This document shows, in pieces, positions 24,811-33,215 of a stretch of 40,492 nt of DNA (position 1 is the stretch's first letter; each line of letters starts with the position of its first letter). The notes beneath the pieces were generated by a model that saw only the letters and a program-made list of their open reading frames with translations, had not been told where the DNA came from and searched no databases. The position numbers were made by a program, and so were the translations under genes. Source of the stretch: Bradyrhizobium sacchari (lineage in GTDB: Bacteria > Pseudomonadota > Alphaproteobacteria > Rhizobiales > Xanthobacteraceae); assembly GCF_002068095.1 (NCBI RefSeq), contig NZ_LWIG01000069.1:8674-49165 (forward strand), in the 5' to 3' direction.

Positions 24811-27678
24811 ATGACGAGTTCGATGGAAGCCAAATTTGACATTTTTACGCCGAAGCTGCCCGCATCACCTTATCCGGGCTTGAGGCCATTCTATAAGGAA
24901 GAGTGGCCAATATTCTTTGGCCGCGAGGAAATGACAGAAGATGTCATAGAGCTTCTATTGAGGAAGAAGCTATTGCTCGTCCACGGTACGTCCGGGAACG
25001 GAAAGTCATCGCTCATAAGAGCTGGCGTACTTCCGAGGTTAGAGCAAGAGCATGCTAGGTCTGAAGTGCTTTGGCGCACGTGCGCGACAAGCCCAGGCAA
25101 AGATCCAGTCGGGAATCTAGCTCGCGGGCTTGCCGCTATCTCGTCGATCGATGCAATCGATTTCCGTCGGTCACTCAATCGCGGAAAGGTCAGCGCTAAC
25201 GAAATTGCCAAGAAGCTCCACCTCAGTCGGCGGAACCGTCTTTGCGTTTTGATAGACCAATTCGAAGAAATCTTTCACGACGGCGCAAGAAATGAGAGAG
25301 CGAGCCTTCTGATTGAATTTCTGATTGGGTTTAAGGAAGATCCGCCGGAAGGCCTATTTGTACTACTCACAATGAGGTCTGATTTCCTCGGGTTTTGCTC
25401 GCAATACGTTGGCCTCGCTGATGCGATCAATGATGGTCAATATCTATTGCCACCCATGAAGACAGAGAATCTGCTTCGAGCAATCCGAGAGCCAGCAGCT
25501 TTGTTCGATGGCAGAGTTGCAAGTCGGTTAGCGGAACGGTTAGTTGTCGATGCCAAAGCTAGTCAGGATGAGCTTCCGCTTATTCAGCATGGATTGTCAC
25601 GACTATGGGCCGCCGCAAGCACCCGCGTATCGGGCGCAGGTCCGCTTCTAGATCTGGATGACTATAAGGCCGCCGGTTCGCTCGCCAGCATGATTTCCGC
25701 GCACGCAGATGAAATTGCAGACAGCGTAACGCATAACGATCCCGACGCGGCAAGAGCAGTACAAGAGTTGTTTCGTGCGCTCAGCGCTATCAACTCCGAA
25801 GGGTATCCAATACGCCGATCACAGCGGTTTGGACAGTTGATCGCTATTACGGGGACGACTGAGGAGCGCCTAAGTCAGATATTGGACGCGTTTAGGCAGG
25901 CAGGTGTATCTTTCGTAACCCCGCCTCTGCCGGCGAAGCTACAGCCTGATACGATTGTCAACATTAGCCATGAAGCGCTAATTCGTAATTGGGGAAGGAT
26001 TTCGGATCGCTCGACGGGGTGGCTCCAAAGGGAATTCCGAGATGGTCTCATTTGGCAGGCTCTTCGCGTGCAGGCCGAGAGTTTTTTGACCAACCCGGAA
26101 AATCTCTTGTCGGAGGCCACCACCGAGGCCCGTGGAACATGGCTTCAAGAGAGAAATGAAGCCTGGGCTTATCGGTACGGCGGCATGTGGCCCGACGTTC
26201 AAAGCCTAATCGACGCTAGCCGAGCTGAAACTCAGAAGAAAAAGCAGGAGATCATCGAGCGGAGAGAGCAGGCGGAAAAGTTGCGAGCAGAGGTTGAGCG
26301 GAACGCGCGGGTGCGTTACTATTTGATCGTGGCCGCTTTTGTCTCGGTCATAATGATTGCGCTTGCTTCATTCTCGGTGTTGGCCTGGCGCGAAGCCGAA
26401 GGGGAGAGGTCGAGAGCAGAATTCGAGCGCTCGGTCGCAGATCGAGAGCGTCGTAATGCAATTGACGCCTCAAAGAGAACTGAAGAACAGATGCTGAAGA
26501 CAAAGGCTGCGCTGCAGCAGGCAACTGATGTCGCAAACAGAGCGTCAAAATTTCAGAATGAGTCTGCACGTACGTTCATCGCCTCGCATGGAGATCCTCA
26601 GGTCACCCTCGCGAACACTCTGAAGCTTCTAGAGAATGAGACGGATCCGCTTAAGGTCGCATTCTTCGGGCAGATTGTGAGTCAGCTCTCGGGATTTGCA
26701 AAGAGTGCGGACATCCAATCTGCCACGGAGGCGCTCATTAGGAGCTTTGAACAGACGCAAGATAGTTCTTCCGCGGATGCAATCGGCCAGGCGATTCGGG
26801 GGGTCGCTTTCAATCTCTCTGATGATCAAGCGCAACGGGAAGCGCGCGAATTGCTGAAGTCCATTTCGGGTGATATCGCGCCGAGGCGAGCCAAGGCATT
26901 AGCTCTCATATTCAGTGCGTTTGCGCCCAAAGTGAGCCAGGACACCGCGAATGAGATGAAGACATTCCTGGTTGGGATACTGTCAAGCACGAAGGATCCT
27001 GACCTAATGAGTAGTGTGGCGGCGGCACTCTTTACTCTTAAGTGGACGCCATCAACTGCTGAGTCTGAACTACTTGTCCGTACCGTGCTTAGAAGTCTCG
27101 GTTCTACGACTGATCCGGTTCAAATTGAGAATATTGTCACTATTCTTGCCGCTATTGCGCCAACTCTCACTCCTCCCTCCGCCCAACTAGCTCTGGAGTC
27201 GATCAAGTTGTTGGCGCCTCAAGCGCCAGATGTATTTCGGCCAGCTGTACTGGCGCTATCCGCTCGAACTGAGCAAGGGAGTTCGATCGTGACTCCTAGT
27301 TCTGGAGCTCCAACCTCCGCTCCCAGTCCGGGTCCTGCAACAGCTGTGCCCAGCCCTGGGACAGCGACCGTTCCCAATCCTGGGCCAACGTCTCTTCTTC
27401 AAAGGATAGCCACTGGGCGCTGGTGTGGATCGTCAAGATCTTACTCTTTGCAGTTGAGTGGAAACACTGCAATTTGGAGAGATAATCTCGGGTCAGTAGA
27501 TGTGGAATCCGTTAGCTCAAGCAGCTCCAACGATGCACAAACCACAACCCAAAAGTCATTTCATCCCGACGGTAAGAGTGAGGAGATTGGAACGACTTGG
27601 TCGTATCGGTCAGGGGGCGCTGATAGGATCAACGTGAAGTCTAGTGGTGGCAAATCATTCTCTCTAACTCGGTGCTGA
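24811..27678 (+). CDS. Membrane-anchored STAND NTPase (nSTAND1-like)
   Basis: A 955-aa signalling ATPase. The front shows the nSTAND1 hallmark YPGLRPF...FFGRE (residues 21-39), P-loop HGTSGNGKSSL (58-68), Walker B RLCVLIDQFEEIF (near 150), and the INISHEALIRNWGR winged-helix motif near 390. A coiled coil (about 470-500) precedes one transmembrane helix (about 503-527), then a second coiled coil to about 590. The C-terminal part is helical-repeat-like (590-820), followed by a Pro/Ser/Thr/Gly linker (about 830-865) and a small beta-rich domain (RWCGSSRSYSLQLSGNTAIW). No WD40 or TPR sensor is present, unlike many relatives. The layout puts the NTPase in the cytosol and the repeats plus the beta domain across the membrane, or the reverse if a hairpin exists. 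Probably the sensor/switch of the cluster. Confidence 0.87.
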   Translation: MTSSMEAKFDIFTPKLPASPYPGLRPFYKEEWPIFFGREEMTEDVIELLLRKKLLLVHGTSGNGKSSLIRAGVLPRLEQEHARSEVLWRTCATSPGKDPVGNLARGLAAISSIDAIDFRRSLNRGKVSANEIAKKLHLSRRNRLCVLIDQFEEIFHDGARNERASLLIEFLIGFKEDPPEGLFVLLTMRSDFLGFCSQYVGLADAINDGQYLLPPMKTENLLRAIREPAALFDGRVASRLAERLVVDAKASQDELPLIQHGLSRLWAAASTRVSGAGPLLDLDDYKAAGSLASMISAHADEIADSVTHNDPDAARAVQELFRALSAINSEGYPIRRSQRFGQLIAITGTTEERLSQILDAFRQAGVSFVTPPLPAKLQPDTIVNISHEALIRNWGRISDRSTGWLQREFRDGLIWQALRVQAESFLTNPENLLSEATTEARGTWLQERNEAWAYRYGGMWPDVQSLIDASRAETQKKKQEIIERREQAEKLRAEVERNARVRYYLIVAAFVSVIMIALASFSVLAWREAEGERSRAEFERSVADRERRNAIDASKRTEEQMLKTKAALQQATDVANRASKFQNESARTFIASHGDPQVTLANTLKLLENETDPLKVAFFGQIVSQLSGFAKSADIQSATEALIRSFEQTQDSSSADAIGQAIRGVAFNLSDDQAQREARELLKSISGDIAPRRAKALALIFSAFAPKVSQDTANEMKTFLVGILSSTKDPDLMSSVAAALFTLKWTPSTAESELLVRTVLRSLGSTTDPVQIENIVTILAAIAPTLTPPSAQLALESIKLLAPQAPDVFRPAVLALSARTEQGSSIVTPSSGAPTSAPSPGPATAVPSPGTATVPNPGPTSLLQRIATGRWCGSSRSYSLQLSGNTAIWRDNLGSVDVESVSSSSSNDAQTTTQKSFHPDGKSEEIGTTWSYRSGGADRINVKSSGGKSFSLTRC

Positions 27679-27683
27679 CATTC

Positions 27684-28589
27684 ATGTCGTCCACAAGACG
27701 CGAATGCATCGTGGGTTTGCTAGCGGGCGGCCTGTCTCTAAGTATGTCAGTGATCTCGAATGCCGGTTCAATTGAAGGGAAACGCAATGCTGGACAGAAG
27801 CCAGCCTGGCTGACCTTGCCCCCTACGCCGGCATTGCCGGCAACAACCCGCAAGGGGCTCGCTGCAATCAATGGCGTGAAGGTCTTCTACGCGCAATTTG
27901 GAAATGGTCCATCGCTCCTTCTCCTTCACGGTGGCTTGGCGAGCTCGAACTATTGGAAGCATCAAATTGAATTTCTGTCGCGGGACTATACGGTAACCGT
28001 GATGGATACCCGGGGGCACGGACGAAGTCCCCTCTCGTCTGCAGAGATGAAGTATCGGCTGTTTGCCGAAGACGCGGTAGCCCTACTGGACCATCTGAGT
28101 ATTTCGAAAACCACAATTATAGGGTGGAGTGATGGCGCGATTACAGGTCTTCAGGTTGCGCTAACGCGACCAAATCGATTATCCGGTCTGTTTGCCTTCG
28201 GAGCCAACTCAAATTTGGATGGGTTAAAACCCGGCGGAGCAAAGACGGGAGTGTTTCCATCCTTCGGTGCACGTTGTCGCAAAGAATACGTTGAACTATC
28301 GCCGGCCCCGGAAAGGTGGCCCGAACTGCAGCGCTCGCTTGGCATTATGTGGCGGAGTGAACCAAACTTTAGCAAAAATCAGCTCCGCGAGATCGGTCTT
28401 CCGGTTGCGATCGTTGATGGCCAATACGATGAAATAATCAAGCCTGAGAATGTACGGCAGATGGCTTCAAGCATCAGGAACGCGCAGCTAGTCATTTTGC
28501 CGAATGTCAGCCATTTCGCGATGTTGCAAGACGTTGGTGCCTTCAACCACGCAGTTCGACAATTCCTTTCTAAGTCCAACCCCGACTGA
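27684..28589 (+). CDS. Exported alpha/beta hydrolase, possible Tat substrate
   Basis: A 301-aa alpha/beta hydrolase starting 5 bp after the NTPase stop; a GTG at 27672 would overlap the NTPase. The N-terminus STRRECIVGLLAGGLSLSMS ending near SNA looks like a twin-arginine signal, so it likely acts outside the cytosol. The fold shows LLLLHGG (oxyanion), MDTRGHGRS, the nucleophile elbow GWSDG (Ser about 149), VDGQYDEII (acid Asp) and NVSHFAML (His), a complete catalytic triad. Substrate unknown; esters or lipids are typical. Being locked between a STAND NTPase and a patatin-like lipase suggests a role with them, but it might be a passenger. Confidence 0.87.
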   Translation: MSSTRRECIVGLLAGGLSLSMSVISNAGSIEGKRNAGQKPAWLTLPPTPALPATTRKGLAAINGVKVFYAQFGNGPSLLLLHGGLASSNYWKHQIEFLSRDYTVTVMDTRGHGRSPLSSAEMKYRLFAEDAVALLDHLSISKTTIIGWSDGAITGLQVALTRPNRLSGLFAFGANSNLDGLKPGGAKTGVFPSFGARCRKEYVELSPAPERWPELQRSLGIMWRSEPNFSKNQLREIGLPVAIVDGQYDEIIKPENVRQMASSIRNAQLVILPNVSHFAMLQDVGAFNHAVRQFLSKSNPD

Positions 28590-28668
28590 ATTCTATTTCA
28601 TCTACGGCTCTGGTTTCGAACGTTTTCTCGCGAACAATTAATCCACGATCACTAAAATCGGAGCGATA

Positions 28669-31431
28669 ATGAGCGAACAGTCCACTTGGCGAGATCACCT
28701 GACTCGCTATGCGCTGTTCGACGAACGCTTCCTGGGCCATTGGGGCGATCAGCCCTGGCCCTCGCATGATGACCCTAGTTACGCAGACGACATAATTTCG
28801 GCATCTGAACTGCATCTGCAGTTCGCATCGCGAATAGCCACGCAGCGTTTGACTTATAGCGATGGCGTGGAAGCAGCTGCACTTAAGAGCGTTTACGAGC
28901 TATTTGGCGAGGCGCGCGACATCTTTTATCGGCATCCGAGGTGCCGTCTAACAGATGCAGTTTGCTGGTATGTCATCAACACACATATCAGGCCGTTCAC
29001 GACCAAATGGCATCGTCAAAGCGAACGTGGATCGCTTCTCGCGTTGGATGCAACCGACGTATTCAGAGACGAGCTATCGTCGCTTCAGAGGCGATTGGTT
29101 CGTTTCGACGCGCTACTGGTCGAGATTCGTGATGGTTACCCTTCGCCTCTCTCGAACGGAGAGGGCGTTGAAGGCGAACGCGAGAAGCGTATTGCCGAGG
29201 AGATGACGAAAGCACTGCCGTGTGGGATCGATCCAACGTTAGGCGGACTACCTGATCGATCAGCCGAGTATGTGAATAGGAAGGAAAAGGACGCAATCGA
29301 ACGTCGGCGCCGCTATTATCAAGAACGTCTCGACTCGCAGCGGCGCGCGCCGCTGATGAGCGGTGTTATTCAAAATGAAGCCGCAATAGCGAGTCGGAGT
29401 CGAGAGGCGACCGCAGTCGGGCCGGAGTGGGTAGATCGTGAACACGCAACCGGATTAGCCATTTCGGGTGGGGGCATTCGGTCGGCGACGTTTGCGCTTG
29501 GCGTTCTCGTCGCCCTCGCGCGGCGCAATCTCCTGTTTCAATTTGACTATCTATCGACAGTTTCCGGCGGCGGATACCTTGGGTCATTCCTTTCGACGTT
29601 TCTTAATGGACGAGAACCGGAGGTCAAAGAGTCAGCGCACGTGGAGCAGCTTCGAATTGGCTTGCTGCGGGACGATCTTCCGTTTCGTCGTCGAGATGGA
29701 GAGGCAGCAGCGCTGCGTTACATTCGACATCACAGCAAGTATCTCGTCACTGGACGATTGTGGGAGCGGCTGCAAATGGCGTTCACCCAAATCTACGGGA
29801 TGGCCTTAAACGGTTTCGGCTTCGCGTATCTGGCGCTAATCGCGGCAATCGCGGAATTCACTCTTCGTCAAGCTGTACCGATTGATAGCGTATGGCTGAC
29901 CGAGGTGTCTGCATGCGCGGCGGTTGCCGGCACTGCATTCTTGTTGTCAATGGTTGCCCACCGATCGCCCAAGGTGCAAAGTCGAGCCGACACCGTAATG
30001 ACTGCCGCCAGTCTTGGGTTGGTCGGACTGTTGCTTTGGAGGGCCCTTAATTATTTCCATTCGCCTGACGGAACGAGCGGGATAGTCATCGCTAGTGCTG
30101 CGGCGATACCCCTGATTTCCTCGGGGCTGCTCGTCCTGATTGGAGATCTACCAAAGCCTTTGCGGATTGTCCTTGTAGTGGCGTCGGCGTTTGCCGCTCC
30201 GGTCGTGTTCTTTGGAATCGAGGCGAACGTCTATGCCATTATTTCCATCCACAATTTTACCGCCCTTACAGCTACTTTGGGGATCATTGGTACCACGATC
30301 GTCGCACCGGCAATCTTCTGGTTCTTTTTTGACATTAACTTCACCTCGCTACACCGATATTATCGGCGCAAACTCAGCGAAGCGTATCTCGTGCAGCTCG
30401 ACCCATCCAACAGCAATGAAGCGCTGCTCAACAGTGTTTCGATGCGGCTGTCCAAATGCGCCGAATTGGGGCGCGCGCCCTATCACTTGATAAATTGTGC
30501 GCTCAACGTTCCGGCCTCGAACAATCCTGCGATGCAGGGGAGGCTAACTGATTTTTTTCTGTTCAGCCCTCACTGTTCTGGAAGCCCGCTGCTGGGCTAT
30601 GCACCGACAAGTGCATGGGAGGACTCGAATCCCAATCTTGACGTCGGGACCGCAATGGCAATTTCTGGGGCGGCAGCTGCGCCCCAGATGGGAACGGGCA
30701 CGATGAGGAATATGAGCTTCTGGCTCGCCTTGTTTAATGTGCGGCTCGGATACTGGATCCGAAATCCGAAGGCAATACGTCGCCGTCCGGAAACACCGCC
30801 TGGTCTTTCCTATCTTCTGCAAGAAATGTTCGGTTGGGCGAACGAAAAGCGAGCTTACCTAAACCTTTCAGATGGCGGCCATATTGAAAACCTGGGAGTC
30901 TACGAATTGCTGCGCAGGCGCTGCAAGTTCATTGTAGCAATCGACGGCGAGCAGGACTCCCAGATGACCTTCCAAGGTCTGACGACGCTGCAGCGTCTCG
31001 CGTACATCGACCTTGGCGTCACGATCGAGGCCGGTCTTGACGCGTTGCGGCTTGGAGATAAAGGATTTAGCAACTCACATTTTGCGTTCTGCCGGATCCA
31101 CTACCCATCAGGTTCACGTGACGGACCCGAAAGCTACGGCTATTTGATCTATTTGAAATTGTCGCTCACGGGCAATGAGGGTGAATTTATCCGGCGCTAC
31201 AGGCTCGATGAACCGGCGTTTCCGCATCACTCAACAGCGGATCAATTCTTTACAGAAGCGCAATTCGAAGCCTATCGGAGCCTCGGAGAGCACGTTGGTG
31301 ACAAAATGTTTCTCCCCGCCATCGTCGGGCCTGCGATAGCGAGATCTAATGATGTCGAATTGGAGAAATGGTTCGTCGAGATTGGCAAGAGCATGCTCGA
31401 ACCCCTATCTGAACCGGACGTGCCCGCCTGA
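28669..31431 (+). CDS. Patatin-like phospholipase with an inserted multi-helix membrane domain
   Basis: A 920-aa protein. Residues about 262-310 carry the patatin start: GLAISGGGIRSATFALG (oxyanion hole) and STVSGGGYLGS with Ser near 300. The catalytic Asp is far downstream in LNLSDGGHIENLGVYELLRR (near 735). Between them, about residues 375-560 hold roughly six hydrophobic helices (for example FAYLALIAAIAE, ASLGLVGLLLW, IVLVVASAFAAPVVFFGIE), so the lipase core is split around a membrane domain. The N-terminal 250 residues are helical and charged. Such enzymes could degrade membrane lipids as a suicide effector when triggered; this is inferred from other patatin effectors in defence. The start follows an 79-bp gap with GGAGCGATA just before ATG. 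Confidence 0.87.
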   Translation: MSEQSTWRDHLTRYALFDERFLGHWGDQPWPSHDDPSYADDIISASELHLQFASRIATQRLTYSDGVEAAALKSVYELFGEARDIFYRHPRCRLTDAVCWYVINTHIRPFTTKWHRQSERGSLLALDATDVFRDELSSLQRRLVRFDALLVEIRDGYPSPLSNGEGVEGEREKRIAEEMTKALPCGIDPTLGGLPDRSAEYVNRKEKDAIERRRRYYQERLDSQRRAPLMSGVIQNEAAIASRSREATAVGPEWVDREHATGLAISGGGIRSATFALGVLVALARRNLLFQFDYLSTVSGGGYLGSFLSTFLNGREPEVKESAHVEQLRIGLLRDDLPFRRRDGEAAALRYIRHHSKYLVTGRLWERLQMAFTQIYGMALNGFGFAYLALIAAIAEFTLRQAVPIDSVWLTEVSACAAVAGTAFLLSMVAHRSPKVQSRADTVMTAASLGLVGLLLWRALNYFHSPDGTSGIVIASAAAIPLISSGLLVLIGDLPKPLRIVLVVASAFAAPVVFFGIEANVYAIISIHNFTALTATLGIIGTTIVAPAIFWFFFDINFTSLHRYYRRKLSEAYLVQLDPSNSNEALLNSVSMRLSKCAELGRAPYHLINCALNVPASNNPAMQGRLTDFFLFSPHCSGSPLLGYAPTSAWEDSNPNLDVGTAMAISGAAAAPQMGTGTMRNMSFWLALFNVRLGYWIRNPKAIRRRPETPPGLSYLLQEMFGWANEKRAYLNLSDGGHIENLGVYELLRRRCKFIVAIDGEQDSQMTFQGLTTLQRLAYIDLGVTIEAGLDALRLGDKGFSNSHFAFCRIHYPSGSRDGPESYGYLIYLKLSLTGNEGEFIRRYRLDEPAFPHHSTADQFFTEAQFEAYRSLGEHVGDKMFLPAIVGPAIARSNDVELEKWFVEIGKSMLEPLSEPDVPA

Positions 31432-31547
31432 TAATGCGCGCTCTTAAGGCGAACCTGGTCCAGGTACTTTTGATAAGGCCGCCGAAAGTTGATCGTCGAC
31501 CCCCTGTTTCGATTTGAAGTCCACCGCGCCAACTGCAAGTTGTTCAA

Positions 31548-32072
31548 ATGAGCTATAATCAAGTTGGGGCACTGCCCCTAATTAAGCACAAAGTGTTCGT
31601 CAGCTACCATCATGGAGGAGATCAGGCATATTACGATGCCTTCTCAAAGGCGTTTCATGCCACGTACGAGTCGATCTATGATAATTCGCTTGAGCGCCGC
31701 ATCGATAGCGACAACGTCGATTATGTCAGGCGTCGCATCCGGGAGGACTACATAAAAGGAAGTTCGTGTACGATCGTACTAGTTGGTGCGCAGACATGGG
31801 GACGAAAGTACGTTGACTGGGAGATTGACGCCACGTTGGAGATGAGCCACGGACTAGTTGGAATCCGTCTGCCGTCAGCGCCAATGCGCGATGGCAAGGT
31901 TGTCGTTCCGGATCGTCTGCACGACAATATCACGTCAGGATTTGCGCTTTGGGAGACTTGGGCGCACGTCACCGCGGGCGCCGCCCAACTCGATTCATGC
32001 ATCGCTGCCGCAAAGTTGAGGTCGCCGCGACTGATAGATAACTCACGTGGCCGACGATTGCGAAATGCGTGA
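31548..32072 (+). CDS. ThsB-like TIR protein (DUF1863/MTH538 family)
   Basis: A 174-aa protein with the TIR-like fold of Thoeris ThsB proteins: KHKVFVSYHHGGDQAYYDAF at the front, the conserved loop DSDNVDYVRRRIREDYIKGS, strand CTIVLVGAQTWGRKYVDWEI with E92 as the likely catalytic residue, then MSHGLVGIRLP. ThsB proteins make a cyclic NAD-derived signal for ThsA; no ThsA (sirtuin or SLOG-type) is present here. It may therefore serve the upstream TIR/STAND/lipase genes, or be an orphan sensor. It sits 116 bp after the patatin gene and 122 bp before repeated site E, so it closes the cassette. Confidence 0.86.
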   Translation: MSYNQVGALPLIKHKVFVSYHHGGDQAYYDAFSKAFHATYESIYDNSLERRIDSDNVDYVRRRIREDYIKGSSCTIVLVGAQTWGRKYVDWEIDATLEMSHGLVGIRLPSAPMRDGKVVVPDRLHDNITSGFALWETWAHVTAGAAQLDSCIAAAKLRSPRLIDNSRGRRLRNA

Positions 32073-32193
32073 CGCATCTTGGTACCCAGCAGCGGGCTGG
32101 TGCCACTAGCATAAGAGTTGTTGTCCGACACAGCACGCCGCTCAGCGCCATCAGGTACCCACCCCGCCGCTCGGCTCTTGGGCAAAACTGAAT

Positions 32194-32291
32194 TTTGGCG
32201 CGTGCGAGGATCGCTTGGCTCGATCCTACGGTAAGTGGCTCCGTCGCTGGCTGAGGTCTTCCATAAGAATGCATACGCGAATAACGCCAAA
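32194..32291 (+). repeat. Repeated boundary site E, between the ThsB-like gene and the ParB/recombinase operon
   Basis: Core TTCCATAAGAA at 32259-32269, 7 bases, GCGAAT at 32277-32282. Outer arms TTTGGCG (32194-32200) and CGCCAAA (32285-32291); a second hairpin GGATCG (32208-32213) / CGATCC (32221-32226) lies inside, followed by GTCGCTGGCTGA as in site B. The minus-strand ParB gene ends 25 bp to the right. Confidence 0.77.
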
Positions 32292-32315
32292 TCGACCTTC
32301 ATTTGACGGATCAGC

Positions 32316-33212
32316 TTAGGCGGGGCTCGCTTCCGATTCAGTGATGCGCTGGAATTCGAACAACAGCTCTTGGAAGTGCTTGGCGAGATAGCCGACCACC
32401 TTGCCGTTGCGCAGCAGCTTTGAGAGGTAGCCGACCGCCAGCACCAGATCGAGATGATCGGTGCCATAGGTCTGTTCGGCCACCTTGAACTCCCGTGCCA
32501 GCGAGGCCGATTCCCGCTCCATCAACGCCAGCTGCTCATCGGACAAGCCTTTTGGCGCGCGCGGGGCGTAGCCGGCAGCCAACTGATTGCGCGGTGTCGC
32601 GGCTACGAGGGAGCGCACATAGCTGTTGGAAAAAGTGTTCATCGCGATCATCAATTCGGCCGCCTCGATCTGCCGAATCGGGGCAAGCTTGCGCAGTTCG
32701 GAGAACGAGTTGAGGGTCAAATGCTTCTCTTTGAGCAACTCGACCGCCTCGGCGCAGATGCCGTCGAGCAGCTTGCGGCGCCGGCGAATGCTGGCGACAT
32801 CGACATTGAGCGCCTTGGCGATCCGCGACTCGGAGACGCCGTTTTCGACCGCCTTCAAGATCATTCGATGCTCCTGAATGATCGCAATTCGATTGACGCG
32901 CTTGTTGTAGGTGAAGGCTTCGTCTTCGGTCGACAGAAGGCATTCGATCTCGAGCAGACCACGATCTCGCAGCACCTCGAGTCGCAAATGGCCGTCGAGC
33001 AGAAGGAACTTGCCGGCTCCATCGCGGCTCCGTGCCACTACGGGCGGCTCGACCAGCCCGATCTCGGCAATTGAGGCGGCGATCTGCCGATACTTTGCCG
33101 AGCGCTTGACCTCCTCGGACACCAGTTTTAAAGGCTGGATATCGGCGAGCTTGATCGATGCCGTCTGCGCCTCAAAGCCCATCCGAACTGCAATGTGAGG
33201 CCGACGTGCCAT
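32316..33212 (-). CDS. ParB/RepB-like protein with RepB C-terminal region (second of pair)
   Basis: A 298-aa DNA-partition-type protein. The N-terminal ParB/Srx-like domain shows SIAEIGLVEPPVV and the DGHLRLEVLRDRG box (GxxR-like, here DGHLR). The centre has an HTH (NGVSESRIAKALNVDVASIR), and the C-terminal half (TLNSFSELRKLAPIRQIEAA, LVAATPRNQLAAGYA) is the RepB partition C-terminal region. It follows the first ParB gene by 3 bp and is the last gene of the recombinase operon. No ParA is present, so plasmid segregation is unlikely; a role in controlling or targeting recombination is more plausible (inference). Confidence 0.88.
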   Translation of the reverse strand: MARRPHIAVRMGFEAQTASIKLADIQPLKLVSEEVKRSAKYRQIAASIAEIGLVEPPVVARSRDGAGKFLLLDGHLRLEVLRDRGLLEIECLLSTEDEAFTYNKRVNRIAIIQEHRMILKAVENGVSESRIAKALNVDVASIRRRRKLLDGICAEAVELLKEKHLTLNSFSELRKLAPIRQIEAAELMIAMNTFSNSYVRSLVAATPRNQLAAGYAPRAPKGLSDEQLALMERESASLAREFKVAEQTYGTDHLDLVLAVGYLSKLLRNGKVVGYLAKHFQELLFEFQRITESEASPA

Positions 33213-33215
33213 GCG

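Noticed and set aside
12778..32291. Reading the repeated sites as integron attC sites
   Set aside because: No GTTRRRY/RYYYAAC boxes in the right order and no integron integrase in the window; the recombinases here are serine type.
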